Source of the DNA: an uncultured Actinomycetes bacterium
GTDB taxonomy: Bacteria > Actinomycetota > Thermoleophilia > Gaiellales > F1-60-MAGs149
Direction: 5' to 3'
NCBI GenBank assembly: GCA_903873565.1
Contig: CAIQOY010000235.1
Location: 1-25,817, forward strand
Length of the DNA: 25,817 nucleotides
Part shown: piece by piece, positions 8,501 through 17,300 of the stretch
Layout of the letters: every line of letters begins with the position of its first letter
Position numbering within the stretch: position 1 is the first letter of the stretch
Notes under the pieces: model-generated
What the model saw: the letters and a program-made list of their open reading frames with translations, nothing else
What the model was told of the DNA's origin: nothing
Databases searched by the model: none
Made by a program: the position numbers and the translations under genes

Positions 8501-11243
8501 CGTCGCCCTCACGGTCACCGTGACCGCCGGCGCCCTCAGCGCCAGCGCCACGCTCGACGTGTCGATCACCGGCTCGCGCGAGGCACCCGCGATCAGCTGG
8601 TCGCCGACCGGCCCGATCACCTACCCGGCGCCGATCGACGCCACCCAGCACCTCGCGGCGAGCGCCGCCGACGCCACGACCGCGACGGCGGTGGCAGGCA
8701 CCCTGACGTACACGATCGGCGGGCAGCCCCTCGCGGCCGGCGACGTCCTCGGCGCGGGCACCCACACCCTGCGCGTCGACTACGCCCCGACGGGCGGCGC
8801 GACCGCCGACTACGTGGCCACGCACGCCACGGCGACCCTGGTCGTGCAGCGCGCCAGCCAGACGATCACCGCGATCCCCGCCGACACGACGATCGCCTAC
8901 GGCGAGTCGACGACGCTCTCCGCCGGTGCGTACACGGGCACGGGCACGATCACCTACCGCCGCGTGTCGGGCCCGTGCAGCGTCTCCGGCGCCAACGTGT
9001 CGACGACCGGCGCCGGATCGTGCGTCGTCGAGGCCCAGATCGCCCAGTCCGCGAACCACCTCGCCGCGACGTCGGCCCAGGCCACGATCGCCGTCGACCC
9101 GGCGACGCTCACGGTCACCGCGCAGGATGACTCCAAGCGCCAGGGGACCGCGGATCCGACCCTGACGGCGCTGATCACGGGCTACGTCGGCTCCGACGGC
9201 CCCGGCGTCCTCACCGCCCCCGTCAACGTGACCCGCGCGGGCGGCGAGGGGGTCGGCACCTACGCGATCACCGCCTCCGGCGCGGCCGCCGTCAACTACG
9301 TCTTCACCTACGTCCCCGGCACCTTCACGATCCGCGACCGCGACGTGCCGGTGATCACGTGGTCGACGCCCACGCCGCTCGTCTACGGCACGGCGCTGAC
9401 CTCCGCCGAGCTCAACGCCACCGCCTCCTTCGGTGGCACCCCCGTGCCCGGCACCTTCGCCTACGCGATCGGGTCGACGCCGATCGGCGTGGGCAGCGTG
9501 ATCGCGGCGGGTCCGCGCGTCCTCACCGCGACGTTCACCCCGACGGACGCCGTGACGTACGCCTCCGGCACGACCGGCCAGACCACCCTCACCGTGACCC
9601 GCAAGCCGCTCACGGTGAGCGGCGCGACCGCGGCCGACAAGCGCCACGACGGCACGGCGACGGCGACGGTCGACCTGTCGGGGGCCTCGCTGGTCGGCAT
9701 CGTCGGCGGCGACGCGGTCACCCTCGACACGTCGGCGGTCCAGGCGGCCTTCGACTCGCCCGCAGCGGGCTCCGGCAAGCCCGTCACCGTCACCGGCCTC
9801 GTGCTCGCCGGCGCCGACAGCGCCAACTACACGCTCTCCGCCCCGGCGCTGACGGCCGCGATCACCGCCACAGCCCCCGGCACGCCGACGGGCGTCAACG
9901 CCACCGTCGGATCGGGGCAGGCGACCGTCGAGTGGACGGCGCCCGCCAGCGACGGCGGCTCGCCCATCACCGGCTACGTGGTCACCGCCTCCCCGGGTGG
10001 GCAGACCTGCACCTGGACGAGCGGGCCCCTGTCCTGCGTCGTCACCGGCCTCACCGACGGCGTCGCCTACACCTTCTCGGTGGTCGCGGTCAACGCGGCC
10101 GGCAGCGGCGCGGGCTCGACCCCGACCGCGCCCGTCACCCCGAGCGCCGCGGGCGCCGTGATGCCGACCGACTCCGACGGTCCGCCGGCCGTCTCCAAGG
10201 ACGGCTCCGTCGGCATCCAGGTCGGCTGCAGCGCCACGGCGCGCGCCTGCACCGCCGCGGTCTCCATGTACCGGGGCAGCGCCGTGATCGTCGTCCGCCG
10301 GGAGACGATCGAGGCCGGCACCACCGAGGAGATCGCGCTCGAGCTGCCGACCCGCCTCCAGCGCCAGCTCGCGGAGGAGGGCGTCCTCACGGTCCGCATC
10401 GTCACCCTCGTCGACATCGACGGGTCGACCGTCCGCGTCGAGTCCACCATGGAGCTCGAGGCGCCGCCGGCCGACATGGTCCAAAACGCGAGCGTGCGGG
10501 CCACGGCCGACGGCAGCGCGATCATCACCGCCGAGTGCGTCGGCACGATCGTGTCGCGCTGCGAGGGCGTGATCCAGCTGTTCGGCGAGGGCACGACGAT
10601 CGCCCCGCGCGCGGGACGCGCCGCCGAGCGCGTGATCGTGGGCAAGGGCGCGATCGCCGGCCCCACGGGCCGCAAGATCCTGGTGCGGATGGGCCTGACG
10701 GAGCAGGGCCGCCGGATCCTGCGCCGCAGCATGGCCCTGCGCGTCACCCCCGTGGCCACCATGCAGGGCGACACGCGCCTGGCCAAGCCGCTCGCGCCCT
10801 TCACGATCGTGCTGATGTCGCCGCGCCAGTGGCTGCAGCGCGCCCTCTCGACGCTCTACGTCGGCGGGCGCCCCCGCGAGGACCTCAACATCCTGCTCGA
10901 CCAGGCCAAGCGCGGCGTGGTCCCGCGCGCCGTGGCGGCGAACCGCATCGAGCGGCGGATCATCCCGGCCCGCGAGGCGGCCCGCGCCCGTGCCGCCGCC
11001 CTGCCGGTGCCGCCGCGGCGGCTGCAGCCGATCGCGACGCAGCTCCTGCGGGCCTTCGACCAGTCGCTCGCCGCCAACCGCGCCTACGTGCAGTGGCTGC
11101 GCTCCGACCGGCGCGAGGACGACCGCGGCTGGCGGCTCAGCCTGCGTGCCACGGAGACGAAGACGCGCCTGATGGCGCAGCTCGCCGAGGCGGGGAGGCC
11201 CTACGGGCTGACCGTACCGGCCCCGTCGATGTTCTGGCCGTAG
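2559..11243 (+). CDS. Giant secreted multi-domain lectin/adhesin, gene 1 (2894 aa)
   Basis: Exported surface or secreted protein with many glycan-binding modules. Signal peptide: residues 1-53, hydrophobic stretch 31-47, cleavage predicted after ARA53. Order: [beta-sandwich + CTLD] at 54-333 and about 350-608; two bacterial Ig-like domains (625-833); fibronectin III (834-925); third beta-sandwich + CTLD (926-1216); two VCBS repeats (1234-1485); discoidin domain (1490-1641); a cadherin-like domain (1643-1770); two VCBS repeats (1771-2005); Ig-like domains; MBG-type (2181-2258) and YDG-type (2348-2438) domains; fibronectin III (2439-2529); two Cys-paired beta domains (2530-2754); a basic helical tail (2755-2894). 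ATG 2559 is chosen because its upstream block and residues 14-20 align with gene 2; a GTG at 2493 would add 22 residues before the signal peptide. No LPXTG motif. The adhesive role is inferred from domains. Confidence 0.92.
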   Translation: MRANPASREALHEGRRAAAWRRVGSAAPRAALSALALVAIALALLSAAPAARAATTVSSPGTVTATASSTVALSGYRITGATGTNVLVTISTSAGSLKLSSVSGMTAATGYSLPSSSATFTTLSMWGTPANANASLATLSLVAPGSGSATVTVNSANYDANVTYNAANGHYYRFVSSAGTSWSSAKTAAEASTYLGKSGYLVTITSSAEDTFVQNNTTGTNIWIGHTDQGLEGLWRLANSTGMPTAEKDLKFWRAACVTAGDASTSCSNTANYSSSGSQITYANWCANEPNNSDGTSGEDMAVTKWNSGTCWNDLRDGNTGQVNGYMIEYGDDTAFVDASAASASQTVAVSASSPSITTGSASVRAGTAISLGGWAIANMASSTSVLATVQTTSGSLGLSTTTGLTRAPGHTTTSWTSFTQLAFRGTVADVNAALATLALTAADAATPTITVTATPTTDPTATYHFASGHYYTRVDAAMSVSAAQTESAAARLRGKDGYLAAITTTAENTFVESFTGGYQNLWANGTDVAVGNTWRLLSQAGMPAAEKNAVMTYFDWCSGQPDNWFGEEYVSLNYLNGACWNDTDASNPHPDYSPANPTGLVVEYGDDTAWSHASSPTASQTVTVDGVAPTVSAFTSAQASPTNAASIAFTLTFSKAVTGVAAGDFSNSGTATCTFNPGTDSGSTRTVTATCTTGGTVIPVFASGGAADSVGNTGPATAATATTTITRDVTAPTATFTTSQTSPMYPGTITYTLTFPEAVTGVAVDDFSNAGSAATCAFAPGTDSGSTRTVTITGCGPGTVTPRFAAGGATDAAGNTGPTSASTATTTITIDDPVPGAPTGVVATGQDQSAVVSWTAPAWVGSSAILDYTVTAAPGGATCTATAPATTCTVSGLANGTTYSFTVTARNAAGTGAASSSASAVPVAVRLPTGSISLFTTSYRALSTYMTGGAVPTTEGFSGTIRATVVGVNATVKVTTTTGLVAVTGYASANWTAGAAEIAFDGTPTQVNAALATLAAQGTTVGSAASVTVSITPAGAAYFPTTGHFYELVTTTARWREARCLAKYANATYSHGTYDGATGNCTASGALVRRTSNGLNGYLATVTSAAENQFITTKIGNATAWIGGSDIQSEGSWRWMDGPEAGKRFFVDGTCADGLSGECAAGDAGARYNFWNSSEPNNAGSGEHAVQILSGGTGRWNDLDSYNQSLAYVVEYGGDGGTAPSQGEAAASGTVVDTLTLATPSTASYTDTTAVDTFASATGTLVGTHAISGTTLTYGIQSGVDGGTTVSRTGTYGTLTVTKASGAYTFAPNTTAINARAANASETFTVTVTDGSVSATATYTVSITGVNDGPVATTVTVSLADTAANDSYAPSFGTFAATDAESNTISSWTATGATTGSWLLAWSSGSITFTRQLIGTHGTLYIRHTDGAYRFEPNAAAINGRSTDITEAFALVPADSAGANGTGALNAAITAVNDRPVVTVTISSLADVTQGLAASAYTRYHTSAGGGGSSPGGEGVAQAFDNDAGTKYLNFSGAGSGVTIDLGVGNAYAVTGIGLTTANDETARDPASYQVLGSNDGTTFTSVSSGSLSPPTGRQTAYPDVTFANAVEYRWYRVVFPTIRGGGADAYLQVSEIRLPGSAGGQLAYTEGAAAGTVLTGIDVADPDAASLAGGTVAITAGLTAGDELSFANDGSTMGSIGGTWNAGTGVLTLSGTGTPTQYQNALRAVKYRSTSGRPTATSTTRTVTWQLDDGQASANLSSAQTSTITVIEQNQAPVLSTPTAIGLTDTAAADTFADVTGTLSATDADGDTPTFGISSGTAGSTVIGGVTYTVSRVGTYGTLHVRGATGAYRFVPNATAIDARATDASETFTVSAGDGTATGTASLVVSITAADDTPTLATPTAIAYTDTTAQDSFAAATGTLAGTDREGTALVYGISGGTDAGATVTRTTTYGTLTVTKASGAYSFAPSASAINQRTADDAVALTVTVTAGALSASATLDVSITGSREAPAISWSPTGPITYPAPIDATQHLAASAADATTATAVAGTLTYTIGGQPLAAGDVLGAGTHTLRVDYAPTGGATADYVATHATATLVVQRASQTITAIPADTTIAYGESTTLSAGAYTGTGTITYRRVSGPCSVSGANVSTTGAGSCVVEAQIAQSANHLAATSAQATIAVDPATLTVTAQDDSKRQGTADPTLTALITGYVGSDGPGVLTAPVNVTRAGGEGVGTYAITASGAAAVNYVFTYVPGTFTIRDRDVPVITWSTPTPLVYGTALTSAELNATASFGGTPVPGTFAYAIGSTPIGVGSVIAAGPRVLTATFTPTDAVTYASGTTGQTTLTVTRKPLTVSGATAADKRHDGTATATVDLSGASLVGIVGGDAVTLDTSAVQAAFDSPAAGSGKPVTVTGLVLAGADSANYTLSAPALTAAITATAPGTPTGVNATVGSGQATVEWTAPASDGGSPITGYVVTASPGGQTCTWTSGPLSCVVTGLTDGVAYTFSVVAVNAAGSGAGSTPTAPVTPSAAGAVMPTDSDGPPAVSKDGSVGIQVGCSATARACTAAVSMYRGSAVIVVRRETIEAGTTEEIALELPTRLQRQLAEEGVLTVRIVTLVDIDGSTVRVESTMELEAPPADMVQNASVRATADGSAIITAECVGTIVSRCEGVIQLFGEGTTIAPRAGRAAERVIVGKGAIAGPTGRKILVRMGLTEQGRRILRRSMALRVTPVATMQGDTRLAKPLAPFTIVLMSPRQWLQRALSTLYVGGRPREDLNILLDQAKRGVVPRAVAANRIERRIIPAREAARARAAALPVPPRRLQPIATQLLRAFDQSLAANRAYVQWLRSDRREDDRGWRLSLRATETKTRLMAQLAEAGRPYGLTVPAPSMFWP
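2607..2620 (+). repeat. 14-base identity with giant gene 2 inside the signal-peptide region (copy 1)
   Basis: Bases 2607-2620 (GCCGCCGCATGGAG) recur exactly at 11392-11405. Both copies begin 48 bases after the A of their ATG and encode AAAW at residues 17-20. Confidence 0.85.
3063..3557 (+). other. C-type lectin-like domain 1 (EPN, WND)
   Basis: Residues 169-333 of gene 1. GHYYRF opening strand, GYLVTITSSAEDTFV (the bacterial form of the CTLD helix-2 region), WIG strand, then EPN at 289-291, a following acidic pair GED and WND at 312-314. In animal C-type lectins EPN plus WND supplies the calcium-2 ligands and marks mannose-type specificity. Four Cys are present, two of them bracketing the site. 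Confidence 0.85.
3963..4382 (+). other. C-type lectin-like domain 2 (QPD, WND, galactose-type)
   Basis: Residues 469-608 of gene 1. GYLAAITTTAENTFV, then QPDNWFG with QPD at 561-563, GEE and CWND (WND at 581-583). QPD is the galactose-type motif. Trp565, two residues after QPD, sits where the asialoglycoprotein receptor (QPDDWYG) has the Trp that stacks on galactose. Confidence 0.85.
4434..5055 (+). other. Two bacterial Ig-like domains
   Basis: Tandem domains, each with the pattern APT...F-T...SP...F-LTF-(K/E)AVTGVA-DFSN, a Cys-containing strand, a SGSTRTVT strand and a closing AGN-like turn (VGNTGP, AGNTGP). Related copies occur in gene 2 at about 18421-18730 and 20223-20540. They probably act as spacers. 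Confidence 0.75.
5688..6206 (+). other. C-type lectin-like domain 3 (EPN, WND)
   Basis: Residues 1044-1216 of gene 1. GYLATVTSAAENQFI, AWIGG, SSEPNN with EPN at 1176-1178, SGEHAV, and RWND with WND at 1197-1199. It has an extra Cys-containing insert of about 30 residues near its start (around CLAKY...NCTA) not found in the other five copies. Confidence 0.82.
7026..7481 (+). other. Discoidin / F5/8 type C (CBM32-like) domain
   Basis: Residues 1490-1641 of gene 1. AFDNDAGTKYLNFSG, VTIDLG, YQVLGSNDGTTFTSV, YRWYRVVF and VSEIRL are the successive conserved strands of this beta-sandwich, which often binds galactosides or other surface sugars. It is flanked by VCBS and cadherin-like repeats. Confidence 0.82.
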
Positions 11244-11257
11244 GCCCGCGGCGCAGG

Positions 11258-11275
11258 GGGCGGCCCGCGCCGCCC
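11258..11275 (+). terminator. GC-rich hairpin after giant gene 1
   Basis: GGGCGGC (11258-11264), a 4-base loop and GCCGCCC (11269-11275) form a perfect 7-bp stem beginning 15 bases after the TAG stop. No T-run follows, so it may be a weak terminator or an mRNA-stabilising stem. Confidence 0.4.
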
Positions 11276-11301
11276 GCGAAACGTGTCCCGGACCCGGTTT
11301 T

Positions 11302-11311
11302 CACACGTGTG
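11302..11311. promoter_or_regulatory. Perfect 10-bp palindrome CACACGTGTG upstream of giant gene 2
   Basis: Exact self-complementary decamer in the 100-base gap between the two giant genes, 15 to 24 bases before the TACCCT box, so it overlaps the expected -35 position. A further ACGTGT lies at 11281-11286. It could be an operator; no regulator is identified. Confidence 0.35.
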
Positions 11312-11325
11312 CTACAGGCGTTACG

Positions 11326-11346
11326 TACCCTTCCGGGTAGCCCATG
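11326..11346 (+). promoter_or_regulatory. Conserved promoter/leader block of giant gene 2
   Basis: TACCCT (11326-11331), 12 bases and ATG 11344, matching the gene 1 block at 17 of 21 positions with no gaps. An in-frame TAG at 11338-11340 lies inside the block, so ATG 11344 is the first possible start in this frame. Confidence 0.45.
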
Positions 11347-14300
11347 TGGCCCAACCGAAGCATGCACAGCGCGCCCCCTCGGGGACGCCAGGCCGCCGCA
11401 TGGAGCGGGGCCCGCTCCGCGCTGCTCGCGCTCGGTCTCGCGGCCCTCGTCGCGGCGCTGCCGCAGGCCGCGCGCGCCGGCAACGCAGTCGATCTCGCGC
11501 CCGACCTGAGCGGCGCCGCATCGGGCGGCATCGCCGTGCAGTACTTCGAGGCCGGGACCAGCGTGATCCCGGCGACCGGCGACTTCACGATTGAGGCGTG
11601 GGCGAAGCTCGACTCGGCCTCGGTCGGCGGCGTCGACCAGGTCCTCGTCGCGCAGGACAGCGGCCACTTCCTCGCCGTCACGACCGGCACTCCGGGCGGG
11701 AAGGTCTGGATCGGCGACGGCTGGGCCTCGAACGTCGACATGCCGGTCGGCCGCTGGGTCCACATCGCGGCGGTGCGCAGCGGCACCACCGGCTACCTCT
11801 ACGTCGACGGCCAGCTGCGCGAGACGAAGGCGTCCTGGGCCGACGTCGGCGGCGACGCCGCGCGGCCCACGCGGATCGGACGGTCCTGGGCCACGTACCC
11901 GGGGCGCCTCGACGGCCAGGTCGATCAGGTGCGGATCTGGAACGTCGCCCGAACCGCATCGCAGGTCAGGGACGGCCTGCATGTCTGGTCACCGGCCAGC
12001 ACGACCGGGCTCCTCGCCCACTGGGACTTCAACGACGGCTTCGCCGGCTCCGTGCCCAACCGCGTGCCCGGCGCGGCGTCGACCACGAACCTCACGCCCT
12101 ACGGCACGCCGAACTACGTCGACATCGCCACCCGCACGACGGTCGGCGGCCGCACCGTCGTCTCCTTCCCGCGCTCCTACCTGACGGCGCAGGGCGGCTG
12201 GCGCGTGCCGCGCGGGGTCACGAGCCTCGACTACCTCGCGGTCGGCGGCGGCGGCGGCGGCGGGGCGTGGGCGGGCTCCGGCGGGGGTGGCGGCGGCGTG
12301 CTCTCCGGCACCCAGGCCGTGACCGCGAGCTCGACCTTGGCGGTGACGGTGGGCGAAGGGGGACGCGGGGCGACGATGATCCACGGCTCGTCATGGGTCC
12401 TGACCGAGGGCCTCAACGGCGGCGATTCCGGCCTCGTGGGCCCCGGCGTCGCCATCACCGCGTTCGGAGGCGGCGTCGGATCGACCTACAACCTCCAGGC
12501 CGCCAACACCAACGTGCGCAGCGGAACCGCGGATGCCACCGTCGGCTCCGGCGGCGGCTCGAACCCCGGTGCCGGCGGAGCCGCGACGGCCGGTCAGGGC
12601 TTCGCCGGGGGCTCGGGGAACAGCACGCAGCCGCATGCGGCCGGAGGCGGCGGCGGTGCCGCGGCGGTCGGCGGCAACGGCTCCCAGACCAACGGCACGA
12701 ACACCGGCGCCGTCGGTGGGGCCGGTGGCGCCGGCCGTGAGTCGCTGATCACGGGGACGAGCACCCGCTACGGCGGCGGCGGCGGCGGCAGTGTGCACGG
12801 AACGGGCGGCACGGCGAGCGGCGCGAACGGGGGAGCGGGCGGCACGGGTGGCGGCGGCGCCGGCTCGCCGCGGTCGGGCTTCATCGCGACCGGTGCGGAC
12901 GGGACCGCCAACACGGGCGGCGGTGGCGGTGGCGCCGGCGGCGACCTCAGCAACACGACCTCCTACGGCGGGCACGGCGGCTCCGGCCTCGTGGTCGTCT
13001 CCTACGCGCCGCCGGGCAGCGACGTTGACACCGCACTCGACCTGAACGGCTCGACGCAGCTCGCGTACGCGCCCGACGACGCGAGCCTGCGCCTCGGCCA
13101 GAACCTCACCATCGAGGCCTGGGTGCGGCCCACCGGCACCTGCGCGAGCACGGGTTGCAACGTGATCATCCGCGAGACCAACTACTCCATCTACGGCTAC
13201 GCGGGCACCTGGAGGTACCGCTGGAAGACCGACGGCCCGTGGACGACCTGGGTCGACTACAACAGCGGCGTGCCGATCCGCACCAACGAGTGGCAGCACT
13301 TGGCCCTCGTGCGCGAGGAGACCTCGGGGAGCACCGGCCCCGTCACCCTCCACGTGGACGGCGTGCCCCGGCACACCACCACCGGCACGGCGCGCTGGTA
13401 CGAGGCGTACAGCGGGGCGCCCGTCGGCATCGGCGCGTACGTGGGCACGAACCCGGCGACCACGCTGACGGAGCCCTTCCCCGGTCGCATCGACGAGGTG
13501 CGCCTCTGGAACGTGGCCCGCACGGCGGCGCAGATCCAGACGGACATGCACACGTGGGGCCCGGCAGGCGCGACCGGCCTCGTCGGCTACTGGGACTTCA
13601 ACGGCATCACGGGCACGACCGTCCCGAACCGCGCCGCCTCGGGCGCGAGCGGCACCGACCTGACGATGGGCGGCTCACCGCCCCTGGTCGACGTCAAGGA
13701 GACGTCCCGCAACCCGTCGAGCGGCTACACGATCGTGCGCTTCCCGCGCTCCTACCTGACGGCGGCCGGCGGGTGGACGGCGCCACGCGGCGTCACGAGC
13801 GTCGACTACCTCGTTCTCGGCGGCGGTGGCGGCGGCGGCGCCTGGGTCGGCGGCGGCGGTGGCGGCGGCGGCATGCTGACGGGCACGAGGTCCGTGACGA
13901 CGGCGGCCAACACGGTCACGGTCGGGCTGGGCGGTGTGGGTACGTACTGGGCGGGTGGCACGCCGATTCCCACGGCAGCCGCGAGGGTAGGCACGAACGG
14001 CCAGTCGTCCGCGTTCGCCGACGTCACCGTGCTGGGCGGCGGCCGCGGCGGCAGCTACAGCGATTCCACGTCTGCACCGCAGAGCGGCGGGTCCGGCGGC
14101 GGCGGCGGCAACGCGGCCGGCGGGTCCGGCACGGGTTCGGGCGCCACGCTCCAGGGGTACGCCGGTGGCACGGCCTCGGGAGCCGGCCCGTACCCGGGCG
14201 GTGGTGGCGGCGGCGCGGGCGGGGCGGGCGGCGCCGGAACCGGATCGACGGGCGGCGCGGGCGGTGCCGGGCGCAGCTCGTCGATCACCGGGGCCGCGGT

Positions 14301-17300
14301 GCTCTACGGCGGTGGTGGCGGCGGCGGCATGCACGGCCCCTCGGGCACGGCCGGCACCGGCACGAATGGCGGCGGCAACGGATCGAACGCGACGACGGCG
14401 AAGGCCGGCAATGGCACGGCCGGCCTGGGTGGCGGTGGCGGCGGTGGCGGCAACCCCAACAACGTGGCCTCCGAGGGCGGGGATGGCGGCACGGGCGTCG
14501 TGATCGTCTCCTACGTCCAGACCCAGAACCCGAAGTCACTGACCGCCGGCTCGTCCGCGACGGTCACGATCGGCTCGGCCACGAGCCTCGGCCTCGGCAC
14601 CGGCCGCGTGGCGGGCTACACGACCGAGACCGTCCGGGCGACCCTCACCACCACGACCGGGACCCTGTCCGCGACCGCGAACGGCACGACGCTCTCGGGG
14701 ACCGGCACGGCGACCCTCGTGATCACCGGCTCGCAGGACGCGGTCAACGCGGCGATCGGCTCCGCGACCCTGACGGCGGCCTCGCCGATTCCGACGCAGG
14801 TGACGCTCCAGATCGAGACGGCGCCGACCACCCAGACCGTCGACGGGGTGACGTGGACCCACTCCGCGTCGACCGGGCACTTCTACGCCGTCGGCTCCGC
14901 CGCGGCGAGCATGGACTGGCGCACGGCCCGCGGCCTCGCCGAGGGCCTCACCCTCGGGGGCGGCACCGCCTTCCTCGCCTCGATCACGTCGGCGGCGGAG
15001 AACACCGCCGTGCAGACCCTGTTCGCCGCGAGCGGTGGGCAGGGCTGGATCGGCGGGGAGAGGAGGAGCGGCACGCAGGAGTGGCACTGGACGGGTCGCG
15101 ACACGGCGCGGCAGTTCGCGTCGGGCGGCACGTCGGTCTCGGGGCAGTACGTGAACTGGGGCTCCGGTGAGCCGTCCGGAAGCGAGGAGGCCACCGGGAT
15201 GTCCTCCACGACCGGCACCTGGTTCGACTGCATGTACGGGGCCTGCGGCATCACCCGCTACGCCGCCGAGGTCGAGCCGCCCGTCTCGCGCTCCACGCAC
15301 ACCGTGGGGTTCCAGCGGTCGGGCGCCGTCACGGCGCTGCAGGGCGGCGCGAACGCGCTGGGCCTGGGCTCGAGTCTGGTCGACACGACCCGCTTCGGGA
15401 CCGAGTCCCTCACGACCACGCTCACCGCGAGCGCCGGCACGCTGGCGGTCACAGCGGGCACCGGCGTCACGGGGTCGGGCACGTCGACGGTCACCATCAC
15501 CGGGTCGGCCGCGAACCTCAACACCGCGCTGAACTCGGCCACCGTGACCCCGTCGGGGACCGGATCGAGCACGGTCACGCTCAGCTACGCCCCGACCGCG
15601 GCCACGAGCGGCAGCTACGTCTACCGCAACACGACGGGCGAGGAGCGCTTCTACATCAAGAACGCGAGCCTGCCCACCAGCACGGGCAACCTGAACTGGG
15701 CCAATGCGTACAGCGGCGCCCAGACGCGCTACTTCGCGGGACTCACCGGGTACCTCACCACGATCACGTCGGATGCCGAGCGCGCCTGGGTGAAGGCGAA
15801 CGTGCTCACGTCCGACCTCTGGGCCAACGGCCAGGACAGCACGGCCGAGGGGCAGTGGCTGGTCGACGGCCGCGACGCCTTCGCCGTCATCGCCGACGGG
15901 CAGTACGCGCTGCCCGGGCAGTACGCGCCGTGGTTCAGCGGCCAGCCCGACGGCTCGGGCGACGGCCTGGTCACCAACTACACGAGCGGCACGGCCTGGG
16001 ACGACTTGCTCGAGACGAGCACCGCCGCGTACGTGGTCGAGTTCCAGCCGATCACGACCACGTACGCGATCAGCGTCAGCTCGGCGGCGCCGAGCTTCAC
16101 GACGGTGCCCGCGACCGACCGCTCGCGCCAGTTCGCGGGCTCCCCGGCGGCGGTGGGCGTGCTCGACGCGAACGCGCTCGACCTGTCCTCCGGGTTCACC
16201 CTCGAGGCCTGGGTCAAGCCGTCCGCCACCTCGGGCGAGGCGGTCATCGCGGCCAAGGAGAACGCGTACGCCCTCGGGATCCGCAACGGGGATCTCAGCT
16301 ACGCGCTGCACAACGGCACGAGCTGGTCGTGGATCTCCACCGCGATCACGATCGCGAACGGCGCGTGGACGCACATCGCGTTCGCGAAGAGCGGTGCCAA
16401 CGTCGCGGTCCACATCAACGGCAGCGCGACGGCCGCGTACACCAACGCGAGCCAGCCGGCCACGCTCAACAACTCGATCTACCCCCTCACCGTCGGCGCG
16501 CGCGGCGGCACCTGCACCACGCTGATCGCCGACTGCGGCGCCGGGAACTACGGCGCGTTCTTCCCCGGCCAGATCAGCGACGTGCGGCTCTGGGGCAGCG
16601 CCCGCACCGGCGCGCAGATCGCGGCCTCCTACGACAAGCGGCTCGCCTCCGACCTCCTGACCTGGCTCCTCGACGAGGCGTCGGGCTCGGTCGCCTACAA
16701 CAGCGCGATGGGGGGCGGATCGGCCCTCAACGGCACGTACAGCGCCACGACCGCCTCGACGGACGTGCCGAGCCTGTCGGCGCCGACGACCGTCGCCGTC
16801 CGCAGCGATGCGACCTACTCGGGTGTCCTGCCCGGCTACGAGGCCGGCGGGGACACAACCTTCGCGGTGGGCACCCAGGGCACGAAGGGCACGGTGGCGA
16901 TCACGGCGTCGACCGGGGCCTTCACCTACACCCCGAACGCGAACGCGGCGGGCCTCGACTCGTTCACGTACACGGTCAGCCGGCTCGGCGCGACGTCGAG
17001 CCCCCAGACGATCGCCGTCGACAACACCGACGTCACGCCGCCGACGATGACGATCACGAAGGCCGCCGGGACGGTGGCCGGCGGCGGGACGACCACGGTG
17101 ACGTTCACGTCGAGCGAGGCCACGACTGACTTCACGGCCGCCGACGTGACCGCGACCTACGGCACGCTGACCTCCTTCTCGGGCTCCGGCGCGGTCTACA
17201 CCGCGACCTTCACCGGGACGAGCACGGCGCCGGGGACCGCGACGATCACCGTCGCCGCCGGCGGCTACACGGACGCGGCCGGCAACGCGAACACCCAGGG

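Noticed and set aside
3087..10484. A 2465-codon open frame on the minus strand opposite giant gene 1
   Set aside because: Its translation is Arg/Gly/Asp-rich with no recognisable domain, typical of an antisense shadow in very GC-rich DNA. The plus-strand frame has continuous domains and a signal peptide.
10801..11243. LPXTG-type cell-wall sorting signal at the end of gene 1
   Set aside because: No LPXTG motif, no terminal hydrophobic segment; the tail is basic and helical.
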